From Stenotrophomonas sp. WZN-1 (lineage in GTDB: Bacteria > Pseudomonadota > Gammaproteobacteria > Xanthomonadales > Xanthomonadaceae): 64,000 nt of DNA. Position 1 is the first letter of the stretch. Each line of letters begins with the position of its first letter. Positions 54,556 through 63,129 of this stretch are shown piece after piece. The notes under the pieces are model-generated. The model saw nothing but the letters and a program-made list of their open reading frames with translations, did no database searches and was not told the origin of the DNA. A program made the translations under genes and the position numbers. Location: assembly GCF_002192255.1 (NCBI RefSeq), contig NZ_CP021768.1, positions 2,870,001 through 2,934,000 of the forward strand. Reading direction: 5' to 3'.

Positions 54556-55182
54556 TCAACCGCCGCCGAGGCGGAAGGTCGGGTTGGAGAGTTCGCGCAG
54601 GAAGTGGTTGAAGATGCTCGGCTGCATGGCCAGCATGAAGATCACGCCAAACGCCGCACCTGCCAGGTGCGCGCTGTGGTTGATGCGGTCGCCGCCGCGC
54701 TTGTCCATCCAGATGCTGTAGCCGACGTAGAACGCGGCATAGATGATCGCCGGTGCCGGGATGAAGAACACCAGGATGATCGACCACGGCTTGATCAGGA
54801 TGAAGGCGAACAGCACCGCCGACACCGCCCCGGACGCCCCGAGGCTGAGGTAGTTCGGGTTCTTCTGGTTCTTCAGGTAGCTGGGCAGGATCGAGACCAG
54901 CAGCGCGCCGATGTAGAACGCCGGGTAGGTCAGGTAGCTGCCGGTCAGCTGCACCATCACGCTCTCGATGAATCCCCCGAAGAAGAACAGGGTGATCATG
55001 TTAAAGATCAGGTGCGACCAGTCGGCGTGGATGAAGCCATAGGTCACCAGCCGGTCGTACTGGCGGTGACGGTCGATGGCCGGCGGCCACAGGATCAGGC
55101 GGTCGGCCAGCTTGCGGTTGTTGAACGCCATCCACGACAGGATGGCGGTGATGGCGATCAACAGCAGATTGACGGGGGTCAT
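54556..55182 (-). CDS. Rhomboid family intramembrane serine protease
   Basis: 208 residues with six or seven transmembrane helices. The nucleophile Ser117 (GASG) and catalytic His172 (AHLAGA) are present, together with the supporting HLIFN (57-61). It cleaves helical membrane substrates in the inner membrane. It lacks a cytoplasmic domain. It starts 7 bases after the stop of the POT transporter gene. Confidence 0.92.
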   Translation of the reverse strand: MTPVNLLLIAITAILSWMAFNNRKLADRLILWPPAIDRHRQYDRLVTYGFIHADWSHLIFNMITLFFFGGFIESVMVQLTGSYLTYPAFYIGALLVSILPSYLKNQKNPNYLSLGASGAVSAVLFAFILIKPWSIILVFFIPAPAIIYAAFYVGYSIWMDKRGGDRINHSAHLAGAAFGVIFMLAMQPSIFNHFLRELSNPTFRLGGG

Positions 55183-55189
55183 GTCAGGC

Positions 55190-56755
55190 TCAGGCGCTAC
55201 GGTAGTTGTCGACCATACGATAGCGTTTCGCGTACCAACCGAAAGCCAACGCCGCGACGAAGGCGAAGCCGGCGAAGAAGAACATCAGGAACGCCGCTTC
55301 GCTCAGGCCCGTGCCGGCGATCTGGTGGGTCACCGTGTCGTTGCGCACCGCCGCGTTGGACAGCAGCACCCACAGGTTGCCGATGGTGGTGGTCAGGTTC
55401 CAGAAGCTCATCACCACGCCCTTCATTGCCTGCGGCGCCTGGCTGTAGGCGAACTCCAGGCCGGTGGCCGAGACCAGCACCTCACCGAAGGTCAGCAGCG
55501 CGTACGGCAGCATCTGCCAGAAGATCGACATGGCGTTGCCGCCGTCCATCACCACCTGGATGCCACCCACCACGATCCAGGCCAGGCCACTGAAGGCGAT
55601 ACCGGCGGTCATGCGGCGCAGCGCGGTCGGCTCGAAGCCGAAGCGGCGCAGGGCCGGGTACAGCACCAGGTTGTTGAACGGAATCAGGATCATCACCAGC
55701 AGCGGGTTCAGCGCCTGCATCTGCGAGGCGGTGAACCAGCTCGGCATCTGCATCTGCTGGCCCTGCAGGACCCAGGTCGAGGCCTTCTGGTCGAACAGCG
55801 AGAAGAACGGCGTGGTCAGCGCGAAGATCACCAGCACGCGCAGCACCGAGCGCACGCCTTCCACGGCTTCGGCCGGATGCTGGCCACGGGCGCGGTCCAG
55901 CTGCAGCCAGGTGCCACCACCGATGCCGGCAAGAATGGCCACCAGCGCCAGGCACAGGCAGATCACGATGCCCAGCGAGCCGACCAGGCCGAACGAAGCC
56001 ACCGCCAGCACCAGGCCGAGCACGGCGATCACCAGGCCCGGACGGCCCTGGCCGGCCACGCGCGCGGTCAGCGCGGTGCGCACCACGTTGGCGAACGAAT
56101 GCGGATCCTTCGGCGGCAGCGGCACCAGCACGTAGCGCTTGCGGCCCAGCCAGAACACGAAGGTAGCGATGAACATCAGGATGCCCGGGATGCCGAACGC
56201 CCACTGCGGGCCCCAGTTCTTCAGCACCAGCGGAATCAGCAGCGAGGCGAACAGCGAGCCGAAATTGATGATCCAGTAGAAGGCGTCGAAGACGATCTTG
56301 GCCAGGTGCTTGTTGCTCTGGTCGAACTGGTCGCCCATGAACGAGGCCACCAGCGGCTTGATGCCGCCGGCGCCGAGCGCGATCAGGCCCAGGCCGAGGA
56401 AGAAGCCTTCGCGGCTGTTCTCGAACAGCGCCAGGCACAGGTGGCCGGCGCAGTAGACCAGGCTGAACCAGAGGATGGTGTGGTACTTGCCGAAGAATCT
56501 ATCGGCCAGCCAGCCACCGAGCAGCGGGAAGAAGTACACGCCGATCATGAAGCTGTGCATGATGTCCTTGGCTTCACCGGCACGGCCTTCCGCCGTGATT
56601 TCCTGCAGCAGCAGCGAGGTGATCAGGAACTGCACCAGGATGTTGCGCATCCCGTAGAAACTGAACCGTTCGCAGGCCTCATTGCCGATGATGTACGGAA
56701 TCTGGCGCGGCATCCTTCCTTGGCCGGCGATGGGGGCAACTGCGTCGTGGCTCAT
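55190..56755 (-). CDS. POT/PTR family proton-coupled oligopeptide transporter
   Basis: 521 residues with 14 or so transmembrane helices. The N-terminal ExxERFxYYG motif appears as NEACERFSFYGMR, and later GAGGIKPLVASFMGDQF fits the PTR2 signature. It imports di- and tripeptides with protons. I prefer MSHDAV as the start; an in-frame ATG four codons upstream also exists. It is cotranscribed with the rhomboid gene. Confidence 0.92.
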   Translation of the reverse strand: MSHDAVAPIAGQGRMPRQIPYIIGNEACERFSFYGMRNILVQFLITSLLLQEITAEGRAGEAKDIMHSFMIGVYFFPLLGGWLADRFFGKYHTILWFSLVYCAGHLCLALFENSREGFFLGLGLIALGAGGIKPLVASFMGDQFDQSNKHLAKIVFDAFYWIINFGSLFASLLIPLVLKNWGPQWAFGIPGILMFIATFVFWLGRKRYVLVPLPPKDPHSFANVVRTALTARVAGQGRPGLVIAVLGLVLAVASFGLVGSLGIVICLCLALVAILAGIGGGTWLQLDRARGQHPAEAVEGVRSVLRVLVIFALTTPFFSLFDQKASTWVLQGQQMQMPSWFTASQMQALNPLLVMILIPFNNLVLYPALRRFGFEPTALRRMTAGIAFSGLAWIVVGGIQVVMDGGNAMSIFWQMLPYALLTFGEVLVSATGLEFAYSQAPQAMKGVVMSFWNLTTTIGNLWVLLSNAAVRNDTVTHQIAGTGLSEAAFLMFFFAGFAFVAALAFGWYAKRYRMVDNYRSA

Positions 56756-56917
56756 CCTGTAAGGCATTCCTGCAAAGCGAAAGGCGCAAGGTTACCGGAA
56801 CCGGGGCTTGCGAAGCACGCTGCAGGGCTGCATGACAACGGTGCCAATCCATGGCAGGCCATCCCGGCCCTGCCGGAAGTCACGGCACCTGCACGACAAA
56901 AGCGTAAACTTATCGTT

Positions 56918-57766
56918 ATGCGCCCCCTCGCCCACGCCCGCCTCCTGCTCAGCTGTCTCTTGCTGCTGCTGGCGTTGCAGGCACAGGCCCGCCCGCAGGC
57001 GCCGACCGCCGCCGCTAGCGAGAGCGAACCCCGGCAACTGACCGTGGCCGCGCTGGAGCTGCCCAGCCGCGATGATGCGCAATGGAAGCAGCGTCGCGAG
57101 CAGGTCGCACAGCTGCTGACCGAGCTGCAGCCGGACGTGATCTCGGTGCAGCAGGTGCTGCAGCAGCAGGGCCGCAATCCGGCCTGCTGGCTGGCCAGCC
57201 GGCTGCGCTACAGCTGCGACTTCGTTACCGCCGATCCGCCCAGCCAGCCACTGCGACATGGCAACGCCATGCTGACCCGGCTGCCGGTCAGCGAGGATGG
57301 CGTGACCCTGCTGCATCCTCCCGGCACCTTCAGCGCGGCCGGCATGATGCGGCTGAAGCTGGGTGAGGCACTGGTCAACATCTATGTGGCACGGCTGCGC
57401 CCCGACCCGGACGAGGCCACCGCCCGCCAGCACCAGACCAGCGACCTGATGACCTGGATCGGCGCCACCGCCGAGGGCATGCCCAGCCTGATCGCCGGCG
57501 ATTTCTCGGCAACGACCGTCGAGCTCGTGCGTAGCACCCCGGGGTTCCAGCCGGCCCGGCGCAATCCCGGCGGTCGCGCCGAGACGCCGGCGGCCAGTGG
57601 GGGTGGCAGCAGCGGCCACGGCCTGGATGTGCTGTTCCAGGTCAAGCACTTCGGCGGCATCCGCCAGCAGCCGATCCTGCTGCCGGCAGACGGCGACCTG
57701 CCCGGCCTGCGCCTGGGCGTGATGGCGACCCTGCGCCTGCAGGGCATCACGGCGACGGCCGAATAG
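56918..57766 (+). CDS. Exported endonuclease/exonuclease/phosphatase-fold protein, probably degenerate
   Basis: 282 residues with a signal peptide (MRPLAHARLLLSCLLLLLAL, cleaved near 25). The fold elements LQPDVISVQQVLQ, GNAMLTRLP, LIAGDFSATT and GLDVLFQV follow the EEP superfamily. Expected catalytic residues are changed: QE to QQ, GDFN to GDFS, and the closing SDH is replaced by PADGD. It may be a binding protein or inactive paralogue. No ribosome-binding site is obvious. Confidence 0.7.
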   Translation: MRPLAHARLLLSCLLLLLALQAQARPQAPTAAASESEPRQLTVAALELPSRDDAQWKQRREQVAQLLTELQPDVISVQQVLQQQGRNPACWLASRLRYSCDFVTADPPSQPLRHGNAMLTRLPVSEDGVTLLHPPGTFSAAGMMRLKLGEALVNIYVARLRPDPDEATARQHQTSDLMTWIGATAEGMPSLIAGDFSATTVELVRSTPGFQPARRNPGGRAETPAASGGGSSGHGLDVLFQVKHFGGIRQQPILLPADGDLPGLRLGVMATLRLQGITATAE

Positions 57767-57783
57767 CCCCGCCTTCGGCCCAG

Positions 57784-57858
57784 GTGGGTGCCGACCTTGG
57801 TCGGCACGTTCCCACCGCGCTCGCACCATCTCCCGTGCCGACCAAGGTCGGCACCCAC
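57784..57858. repeat. 25-bp perfect inverted repeat made of two GTGCCGACC palindromes
   Basis: 57784-57808 and 57834-57858 are exact reverse complements (each GTGCCGACC-TT/AA-GGTCGGCAC with a GTGG/CCAC flank) separated by 25 bases. Each copy is itself a hairpin. Confidence 0.85.
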
Positions 57859-57892
57859 AAGGTCCTGCCCGGCGTCCAAAAGCTGGCAAACG

Positions 57893-57920
57893 AAAAGGCC
57901 GGGGTTTCCCCCGGCCTTTT
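57893..57920. terminator. Bidirectional terminator
   Basis: AAAAGGCCGGGG-TTTC-CCCCGGCCTTTT with T-runs on both strands, serving the convergent EEP-fold and sodA genes. Confidence 0.9.
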
Positions 57921-57941
57921 CAGTTCATCCCGCTAGCGCGA

Positions 57942-58553
57942 TCAGGCGATCGCTTCCTGATAACGGCGCTCGACTTCGTTCCAGTCGATGACGTTGAAGA
58001 ACGCGCCGATGTATTCCGGGCGGCGGTTCTGGTACTTCAGGTAGTACGCGTGTTCCCACACGTCCAGGCCGAGGATCGGGGTGTTGCCTTCCATCAGCGG
58101 GCTGTCCTGGTTGCCGGTGCTCTCGACCACGACCTTCTTGTCCGGGGTCACGCTCAGCCACGCCCAGCCGCTGCCGAAACGGGTCAGCGCTGCCTTGGTG
58201 AAGGCATCCTTGAACTTGTCGAAGCCGCCCAGGTCCTTGTCGATGGCCTTGGCCACGTCGCCCACCGGGTTGCCGCCAGCATTCGGAGCCATCACGGTCC
58301 AGAACAGCGAGTGGTTGGCATGGCCGCCACCGTTGTTGCGCACCGGACCCTGCAGGTTCTCCGGCAGCGACTTGAGCTTCTTCACCAGTTCTTCGACCGG
58401 CAGGTCAGCGTACTCGGTGCCTTCCAGCGCCGCGTTGACGTTGTTGATGTAGGTCTGGTGATGCTTGGTGTGATGGATTTCCATCGTCGCCGCATCGATA
58501 TGCGGTTCCAGCGCGTCGTAGGCGTAGGACAGCTTGGGCAGGGTATAGGCCAT
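57942..58553 (-). CDS. sodA: Superoxide dismutase, Mn/Fe family
   Basis: 203 residues. Metal ligands His27, the His in [11 protein letters not shown], and Asp and His in DVWEHAYY are in place. The GNQDSPL segment and the HSLFW motif favour the Mn form. It dismutates superoxide in the cytosol. A divergent promoter region of about 220 bases separates it from the barnase-like gene. Confidence 0.93.
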   Translation of the reverse strand: MAYTLPKLSYAYDALEPHIDAATMEIHHTKHHQTYINNVNAALEGTEYADLPVEELVKKLKSLPENLQGPVRNNGGGHANHSLFWTVMAPNAGGNPVGDVAKAIDKDLGGFDKFKDAFTKAALTRFGSGWAWLSVTPDKKVVVESTGNQDSPLMEGNTPILGLDVWEHAYYLKYQNRRPEYIGAFFNVIDWNEVERRYQEAIA

Positions 58554-58772
58554 GATGCATCTCCTGATTGCGAGGGCACCCGACGGTGTCGGGCGTTGCG
58601 CGGTGAATGATGGGGACAGACCGCCAGATTACCAAGGGGGATGTAAAGGAAATTGCGTCCTGCCAGTGAGCACGACGGCAATTGTTACGCAGCAGTGACG
58701 CGACGCCGTCCTCATGCACCGTGCAGCGCACAGGCGCTACAGTGCCTGCACCACCCTCGCCCGCCCCTGCCC

Positions 58773-59225
58773 ATGCGCAACCCCCGGCTGCTGATCACCG
58801 CCATCGCCCTGCTGCTGCTCGGCCTGGTCGCCAACCATTTCCTGCAGCGGCCGCCGGCGCCGCAGTTCGCGCGCGACCTGCAGGGCACGCCCGTCGCACG
58901 CGCACCGGCCACCGCCTCGCCGGGCAAGGACAGCGGACTTCCCGCGTTCCTGCCCGCCGAAGCGCGCGCGACCATCGCCCTGATCCAGCGTGGCGGCCCG
59001 TTCCCGCACCGCCAGGACGGCAGCACCTTCGGCAACCGCGAGCAGCAACTGCCGCAGCGCGCGCGCGGCTACTACCGCGAATACACCGTCGACACCCCCG
59101 GCGCGCGTACCCGTGGCACGCGCCGCATCGTCACTGGCGGCGATCCGCCGGAGGCGTGGTACTACACCGACGACCATTACGAATCGTTCCGCAGCTTCAC
59201 CGTACCGGCCCAGGGAGCGCAGTGA
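58773..59225 (+). CDS. Guanyl-specific ribonuclease, barnase type (exported)
   Basis: 150 residues. A signal anchor (1-23) precedes a short linker. The C-terminal domain (about 62-142) matches the N1/barnase fold, with probable catalytic Glu103 (YREYTV), Arg118 (TRRIVTG) and His135 (TDDHYESF). It is an exported ribonuclease, so the inhibitor encoded next protects the cell. The stop overlaps the inhibitor start by 1 base (TGATG). Confidence 0.92.
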   Translation: MRNPRLLITAIALLLLGLVANHFLQRPPAPQFARDLQGTPVARAPATASPGKDSGLPAFLPAEARATIALIQRGGPFPHRQDGSTFGNREQQLPQRARGYYREYTVDTPGARTRGTRRIVTGGDPPEAWYYTDDHYESFRSFTVPAQGAQ

Positions 59226-59638
59226 TGAGCCACGATGATTTTGGCCTTGGCCTGCATGACATCAACAACGCCGGCGTCTACGCCATCGACAGCGACGACA
59301 TCGGCGCACTGGCCGCAGCAATGCGCGATGCCCGCCTGAAGGTGATCCGCATCGATCTGGAAGGCGTCGCGGACAAGCGCACCCTGCTCGCCCGGCTCGC
59401 CGCGCAGCTGGATTTCCCGGCCGGTTTCGGCGGCAACTGGGACGCGCTGTCGGACAACCTGCGCGACCTGCAATGGCTGCCGGCCAATGGCTACGCGCTG
59501 TTCCTGGCCGACGTGGACGCGCTGCGCGCCGGTGCCCACAGGGACTTCGACACCCTGCTGGACGTGATGGACGAGACCAGCCGTGACTGGGTCGGCCGCG
59601 ACGTACCGTTCTGGGTGTTCCTGTCGCAGAGCGCGTAA
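59225..59638 (+). CDS. Barstar family ribonuclease inhibitor
   Basis: 137 residues. The segment about 35-137 has the barstar features: VIRIDLEGVADKRTLLARLAAQLDFP, GGNWDALSDNLRDLQWL and WVFLSQ. It probably blocks the active site of the preceding ribonuclease before export. A leading 30-residue segment is longer than classical barstar. Confidence 0.92.
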   Translation: MSHDDFGLGLHDINNAGVYAIDSDDIGALAAAMRDARLKVIRIDLEGVADKRTLLARLAAQLDFPAGFGGNWDALSDNLRDLQWLPANGYALFLADVDALRAGAHRDFDTLLDVMDETSRDWVGRDVPFWVFLSQSA

Positions 59639-59647
59639 GGTCACTGC

Positions 59648-59775
59648 CCTGGTGGATGCCGCCCTTGGTCGGCCTACGCTGATGCCTGGATAGAGGCCGA
59701 CCTTGGTCGGCGCTTCCGTGCCAACCAAGGTTGGCACCTACCAAAGCGCGAGCCGGCCCTGCCAAAGCGCGAGCC
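59648..59775. repeat. GTGCCAACC-type palindromes and a tandem repeat
   Basis: 59696-59711 is GCCGACC-TT-GGTCGGC and 59718-59741 is GTGCCAACC-AA-GGTTGGCAC plus CTAC. A direct repeat of about 17 bases (core CCAAAGCGCGAGCC) follows near 59740-59775. They fill the gap after the barstar gene. Confidence 0.6.
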
Positions 59776-59803
59776 AGCCAGCGCGCGGGGCACGGCCCCC
59801 TGC

Positions 59804-61567
59804 CTAGCGGCTCCCGTTATCTTCCTGCAGTTCCTTCTTGAACGGAATGTCCGGCGGCGGTCGTGCCACGGCCGGCTGATCCTGCATGTTGGGGTTGGTC
59901 AGGCCACAGCCGCCACCGGCCTGCAGGATCGAAATGACGCAGGAGATCTTCGAGTTGGTGCCCGGCAACGGAATCTCCATCGCCTTGACGCCCTTGCGCA
60001 CCCATTCGGCCAGCAACGATTCCTGCGGCACCCAGTATTTGTCGAACGAGGTCGGTGTGTAGTCGTATGGCGGGCGCTTCAGCCAGGTGCCGGATTGCGC
60101 AATGCGCTCCTTGCTCCAGCCGTCGTTTGCCCCACCGGGCGCACCGCGCTCGGCATGGCCATCGCCTTCCTGGCCGGGCACGCGCACGCTGCCATCGGCA
60201 TTGAACAGGCCAGTGCCCTTGCCGGTAGTGCTGGCCTGGCGGGCGCCACTGCTGGCCCCGTCGCGGTTGCGGCTGGAGGAACCCCAGTCGTCGCCCTTGG
60301 CAGGCGTGGCCCAGTTGCCTGGGTTGGGCGCCGGAAGCGCTCCCGCGCTTGCAGGTGTACTGCTGGACGCTGACGGACGCGTACTGCTGCTCGCCTGCGC
60401 CGTGCTGCCCTGGGCCGCGGTTGCAGGCGCCGACGTGGCACTGCCACTGGAGGACGCCGGTGCTGCCACCGGTGCCGAGGCCACCTCACGTTCGCGCACC
60501 TGCACGTCGCGGCCGCTGGGCGCGCGCACGGCAGGCTCACGCCCGGCCACCGCCGCCATCCGCACCTGCGGATCGACGACGGCCTGCACTTCACGTTCGC
60601 GCACCTGCACGTCCTGCTGCGGCACGCGCACCTGCATTTCCGCGCTACGCAACGGCTGTGGCGCGACCGGCGCATCGACCGTACTGACTTCGCGTTCGCG
60701 CACCTGGATGTCACGCACCTGCGGCGTGCGCACGGCCAGTTCCGGAATACGCACCTGGCTTGGTGCCGGCGGCGCCTGCACCGGCTGCACGCTGCGCTCG
60801 CGCACGGCGGGTGTGCTGTCACGCGGCACGACGCTCACTTCGGTACGCGGCACACTGACCGGCGGCACCACGAAATCCGTGCTGGCCTGCGCCACTTCGG
60901 TGGCCTGGACGGGCGAAGGCGGCGGCGCGGCAACCGGCGCCGGCTCGGCTTCAGCCGGCGGTGGTGGTGGAACGCTGGCGGTCGGCGCGGATGCCGGGGA
61001 TGAGGCGGCGGCTTCGGCAGTCACCGGACGCGGCGCAGGGGCCGTGGCAGCGCCAGCCTCCTGGCCCGTCGCAACCCGACCGGCCGCCGCAGCAGCAGCC
61101 ACGTCGGCGCCCGGCTGATCGCCACCGCCTTCCTGCGTCGCGCGGCCGACGAACTCCACCTGCACGCGCTCGCCTTCGGCGCCCTCTTCATCCGGAGCGG
61201 TGGTACGGATCACCGCCACCCAAAGCAACAACACGAAGAACAGCAAGTGCAGCAGTGCACTGACCAGTGCCGAGGTCCAGCGCATCCAGCGCTGGTCGCG
61301 CGGCGCGGCGTCCCAGTCCTGCCAGAACAAACGGCGCAGCGCCTGCCACGGCGACAGCCACGGCGACTGGCCTGGCGGCCCCGGCAGCGGGCGCGGCAGG
61401 AATACTGCGATCACCTCGCGGGCGTGGAACGGCCGCGGCAATGGCCCCAGAGAGCGCAGCCACAGCGCCCAGCCATAGGGCAGGCGCGTGGACTTCTCGA
61501 GGACAGCGCGGGGCTGCTGGCGCGCCAGCAGCAGGTCAATGAGTTGCTCGGCCCGGGTCAGAGGCAC
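59804..61567 (-). CDS. Proline/repeat-rich single-span membrane protein
   Basis: 587 residues. A cytoplasmic N-terminal part (1-97), one transmembrane helix (about 98-120), then a long periplasmic Pro/Ala/Ser region. That region has spaced repeats around VREREV (three copies plus one VRERSV), and a C-terminal globular part (about 480-587) with two cysteines (SCVISI, GCGLTN). It resembles proteins annotated as transmembrane repetitive protein in Xanthomonas. Function unknown. It starts 10 bases after the nfuA stop, so the two are cotranscribed. Confidence 0.75.
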   Translation of the reverse strand: MPLTRAEQLIDLLLARQQPRAVLEKSTRLPYGWALWLRSLGPLPRPFHAREVIAVFLPRPLPGPPGQSPWLSPWQALRRLFWQDWDAAPRDQRWMRWTSALVSALLHLLFFVLLLWVAVIRTTAPDEEGAEGERVQVEFVGRATQEGGGDQPGADVAAAAAAGRVATGQEAGAATAPAPRPVTAEAAASSPASAPTASVPPPPPAEAEPAPVAAPPPSPVQATEVAQASTDFVVPPVSVPRTEVSVVPRDSTPAVRERSVQPVQAPPAPSQVRIPELAVRTPQVRDIQVREREVSTVDAPVAPQPLRSAEMQVRVPQQDVQVREREVQAVVDPQVRMAAVAGREPAVRAPSGRDVQVREREVASAPVAAPASSSGSATSAPATAAQGSTAQASSSTRPSASSSTPASAGALPAPNPGNWATPAKGDDWGSSSRNRDGASSGARQASTTGKGTGLFNADGSVRVPGQEGDGHAERGAPGGANDGWSKERIAQSGTWLKRPPYDYTPTSFDKYWVPQESLLAEWVRKGVKAMEIPLPGTNSKISCVISILQAGGGCGLTNPNMQDQPAVARPPPDIPFKKELQEDNGSR

Positions 61568-61577
61568 GCGTCAGCGA

Positions 61578-62177
61578 TCAGGCGACGTTGCCGCGCGGAA
61601 TGTACGGCGCGTGGCCGCTGTCGTGGTCGGTCGCGTCGCGCACGGCGGTCACGCCCGGCACGCGGCCCATCAGGGTCTTTTCGATGCCCTGCTTGAGCGT
61701 CACGTCGGCCATGCCGCAGCCCTGGCAGCCACCACCGAAGCGCAGCAGCACCACACCGTCGGACGAGACTTCCTGCACAGCCACCTTGCCGCCATGCGAG
61801 GCCAACTGCGGATTGACTTCGTTCTCCACCACCCAGTGCACACGCTCGACCAGCGAGGCGGCATCACCGGGCGCTTCACCCTTGATGCGCGGCGCCTTGA
61901 TGGTCAGCTGCTGGGCACCGGCGGTGCCGGCGACGATATCGATCTCGGCACCATCGAGCCAGCCAACGCTGCCGGCGTCGACATAGAGGGTGAAACCATC
62001 GCAGTCCACCGCCCACTCGTCACCGAGCAGGTCGGTCGGTTCGGCGAATTCCAGCCGGGCATCGGCGCGCGGCGTACCGGGGTCGACCGCACTCAGGCGC
62101 ACGCCCATGCCGGGCACGCCCTCGCGTTCGATCAACTTGCGGAAATGGGTCTGGGCAGTGTCGGAGATCTGGATCAT
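61578..62177 (-). CDS. nfuA: Fe/S biogenesis protein NfuA
   Basis: 199 residues. A degenerate A-type domain (1-95) precedes an Nfu domain with the cluster motif [16 protein letters not shown]. It carries [4Fe-4S] clusters to targets under oxidative stress. It has a -10 six bases before the ATG. It is an unusual partner for the repetitive membrane protein encoded downstream. Confidence 0.95.
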   Translation of the reverse strand: MIQISDTAQTHFRKLIEREGVPGMGVRLSAVDPGTPRADARLEFAEPTDLLGDEWAVDCDGFTLYVDAGSVGWLDGAEIDIVAGTAGAQQLTIKAPRIKGEAPGDAASLVERVHWVVENEVNPQLASHGGKVAVQEVSSDGVVLLRFGGGCQGCGMADVTLKQGIEKTLMGRVPGVTAVRDATDHDSGHAPYIPRGNVA

Positions 62178-62183
62178 CAGGCT

Positions 62184-62189
62184 ATTCTA
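62184..62189 (-). promoter_or_regulatory. Candidate nfuA -10 (TAGAAT), leaderless arrangement
   Basis: TAGAAT is six bases before the ATG (TAGAATAGCCTGATG on the minus strand), the same geometry as tcdA. No clear -35. Confidence 0.45.
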
Positions 62190-62267
62190 GCCAAGTAAGC
62201 GTCAGCCGCTCATTCGGTTTATACACCGTCCGGCGCATTGTTCAGTCAACACGAGGTGGAGATTCCC

Positions 62268-62618
62268 ATGGCCGACCTGATTCCACTGGCCCAGGCCCGT
62301 TGCGTGCCACGCAAAGGCAGCGACCACAAGCTCGGCGAAGCCCGCCTGGCCGAACTGCTGCCGCAGGTTCCCGGCTGGGAGCTGAGCGAGGGCGGCCAGG
62401 CGCTGCTGCGCACCTTCCGCTTCAAGAACTACTACGCCACCATGGCCTTCGTGAACGCGCTGGCCTGGATTGCCCACCACGAGGACCATCACCCGGACCT
62501 GGGCGTGCACTACGATCGCGCGGTCGTGCGCTTTTCCACCCACGACGTGGGCGGCCTGAGCGAGAACGACTTCATCTGCGCGGCAAAGACTTCGGCCCTG
62601 ACGGAGCAACTGCCATGA
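62268..62618 (+). CDS. phhB: Pterin-4a-carbinolamine dehydratase
   Basis: 116 residues. The catalytic motif HHEDHHPDL and its neighbourhood [20 protein letters not shown] mark the PCD/DCoH family. It recycles the pterin cofactor of aromatic amino acid hydroxylases. No phenylalanine hydroxylase is adjacent. The start follows GGAG with an 8-base spacer. It overlaps the next gene by 4 bases (ATGA). Confidence 0.94.
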   Translation: MADLIPLAQARCVPRKGSDHKLGEARLAELLPQVPGWELSEGGQALLRTFRFKNYYATMAFVNALAWIAHHEDHHPDLGVHYDRAVVRFSTHDVGGLSENDFICAAKTSALTEQLP

Positions 62619-63031
62619 ACGTACGTTTGCTGAGCCTGTCCCTGATCGCTGCGACCGGCCTGGCCGGCTGTGGCGCGTCCGAACCGCCTGCACCGCCACC
62701 GCCGCCGCCGACCGAAGTGGCCGCGGTGAAGACGCCACCGCCGCAGTACCCGCTGGAACTGGCCTGCATGGGCGTGGGTGGCACCAGCACTTTCAAGGTG
62801 ACCATCGGCACCGACGGCAAGCCGAGCGAGGTGGCGCTGCTGACCGGCGCCGGCAACCCGCAGCTGGACGAGCTGGCCAAGACCGCCGTGCAGGGCTGGC
62901 AGTTCAATGCCGCCACCCGCAACGGCCAGCCGGTGCCGGCCACCATCCAGGTGCCGGTCAGCTTCAACCCGCCGCAGCCGAAGCCGGACCAGTGCTTCGC
63001 CATCGAAGAACGCCTGCGCCGCGGCGGCTGA
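62615..63031 (+). CDS. TonB C-terminal-like lipoprotein
   Basis: 138 residues. Lipoprotein signal (LAGC, Cys19), a Pro-rich linker ([12 protein letters not shown]) and a TonB_C-like domain ([37 protein letters not shown], written in parts). It lacks a transmembrane N-terminus, so it is not a classical TonB. It is coupled to phhB, and the reason is unclear. Confidence 0.82.
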   Translation: MNVRLLSLSLIAATGLAGCGASEPPAPPPPPPTEVAAVKTPPPQYPLELACMGVGGTSTFKVTIGTDGKPSEVALLTGAGNPQLDELAKTAVQGWQFNAATRNGQPVPATIQVPVSFNPPQPKPDQCFAIEERLRRGG

Positions 63032-63129
63032 TCGCGCGCACCCCGACGAGGCCAGCCGACGCCCGCCTCGCCCTCGCCGCCCCGGCCCTGCCCGGGGCGG
63101 TCGTCTGTTGACCAGGATCGCGTCGGTAG

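Noticed and set aside
55076-57766. 896-residue open frame over the POT transporter and EEP-fold genes
   Set aside because: Only the last 282 residues (signal peptide onward) have the features of a real protein. The rest mirrors the POT transporter gene.
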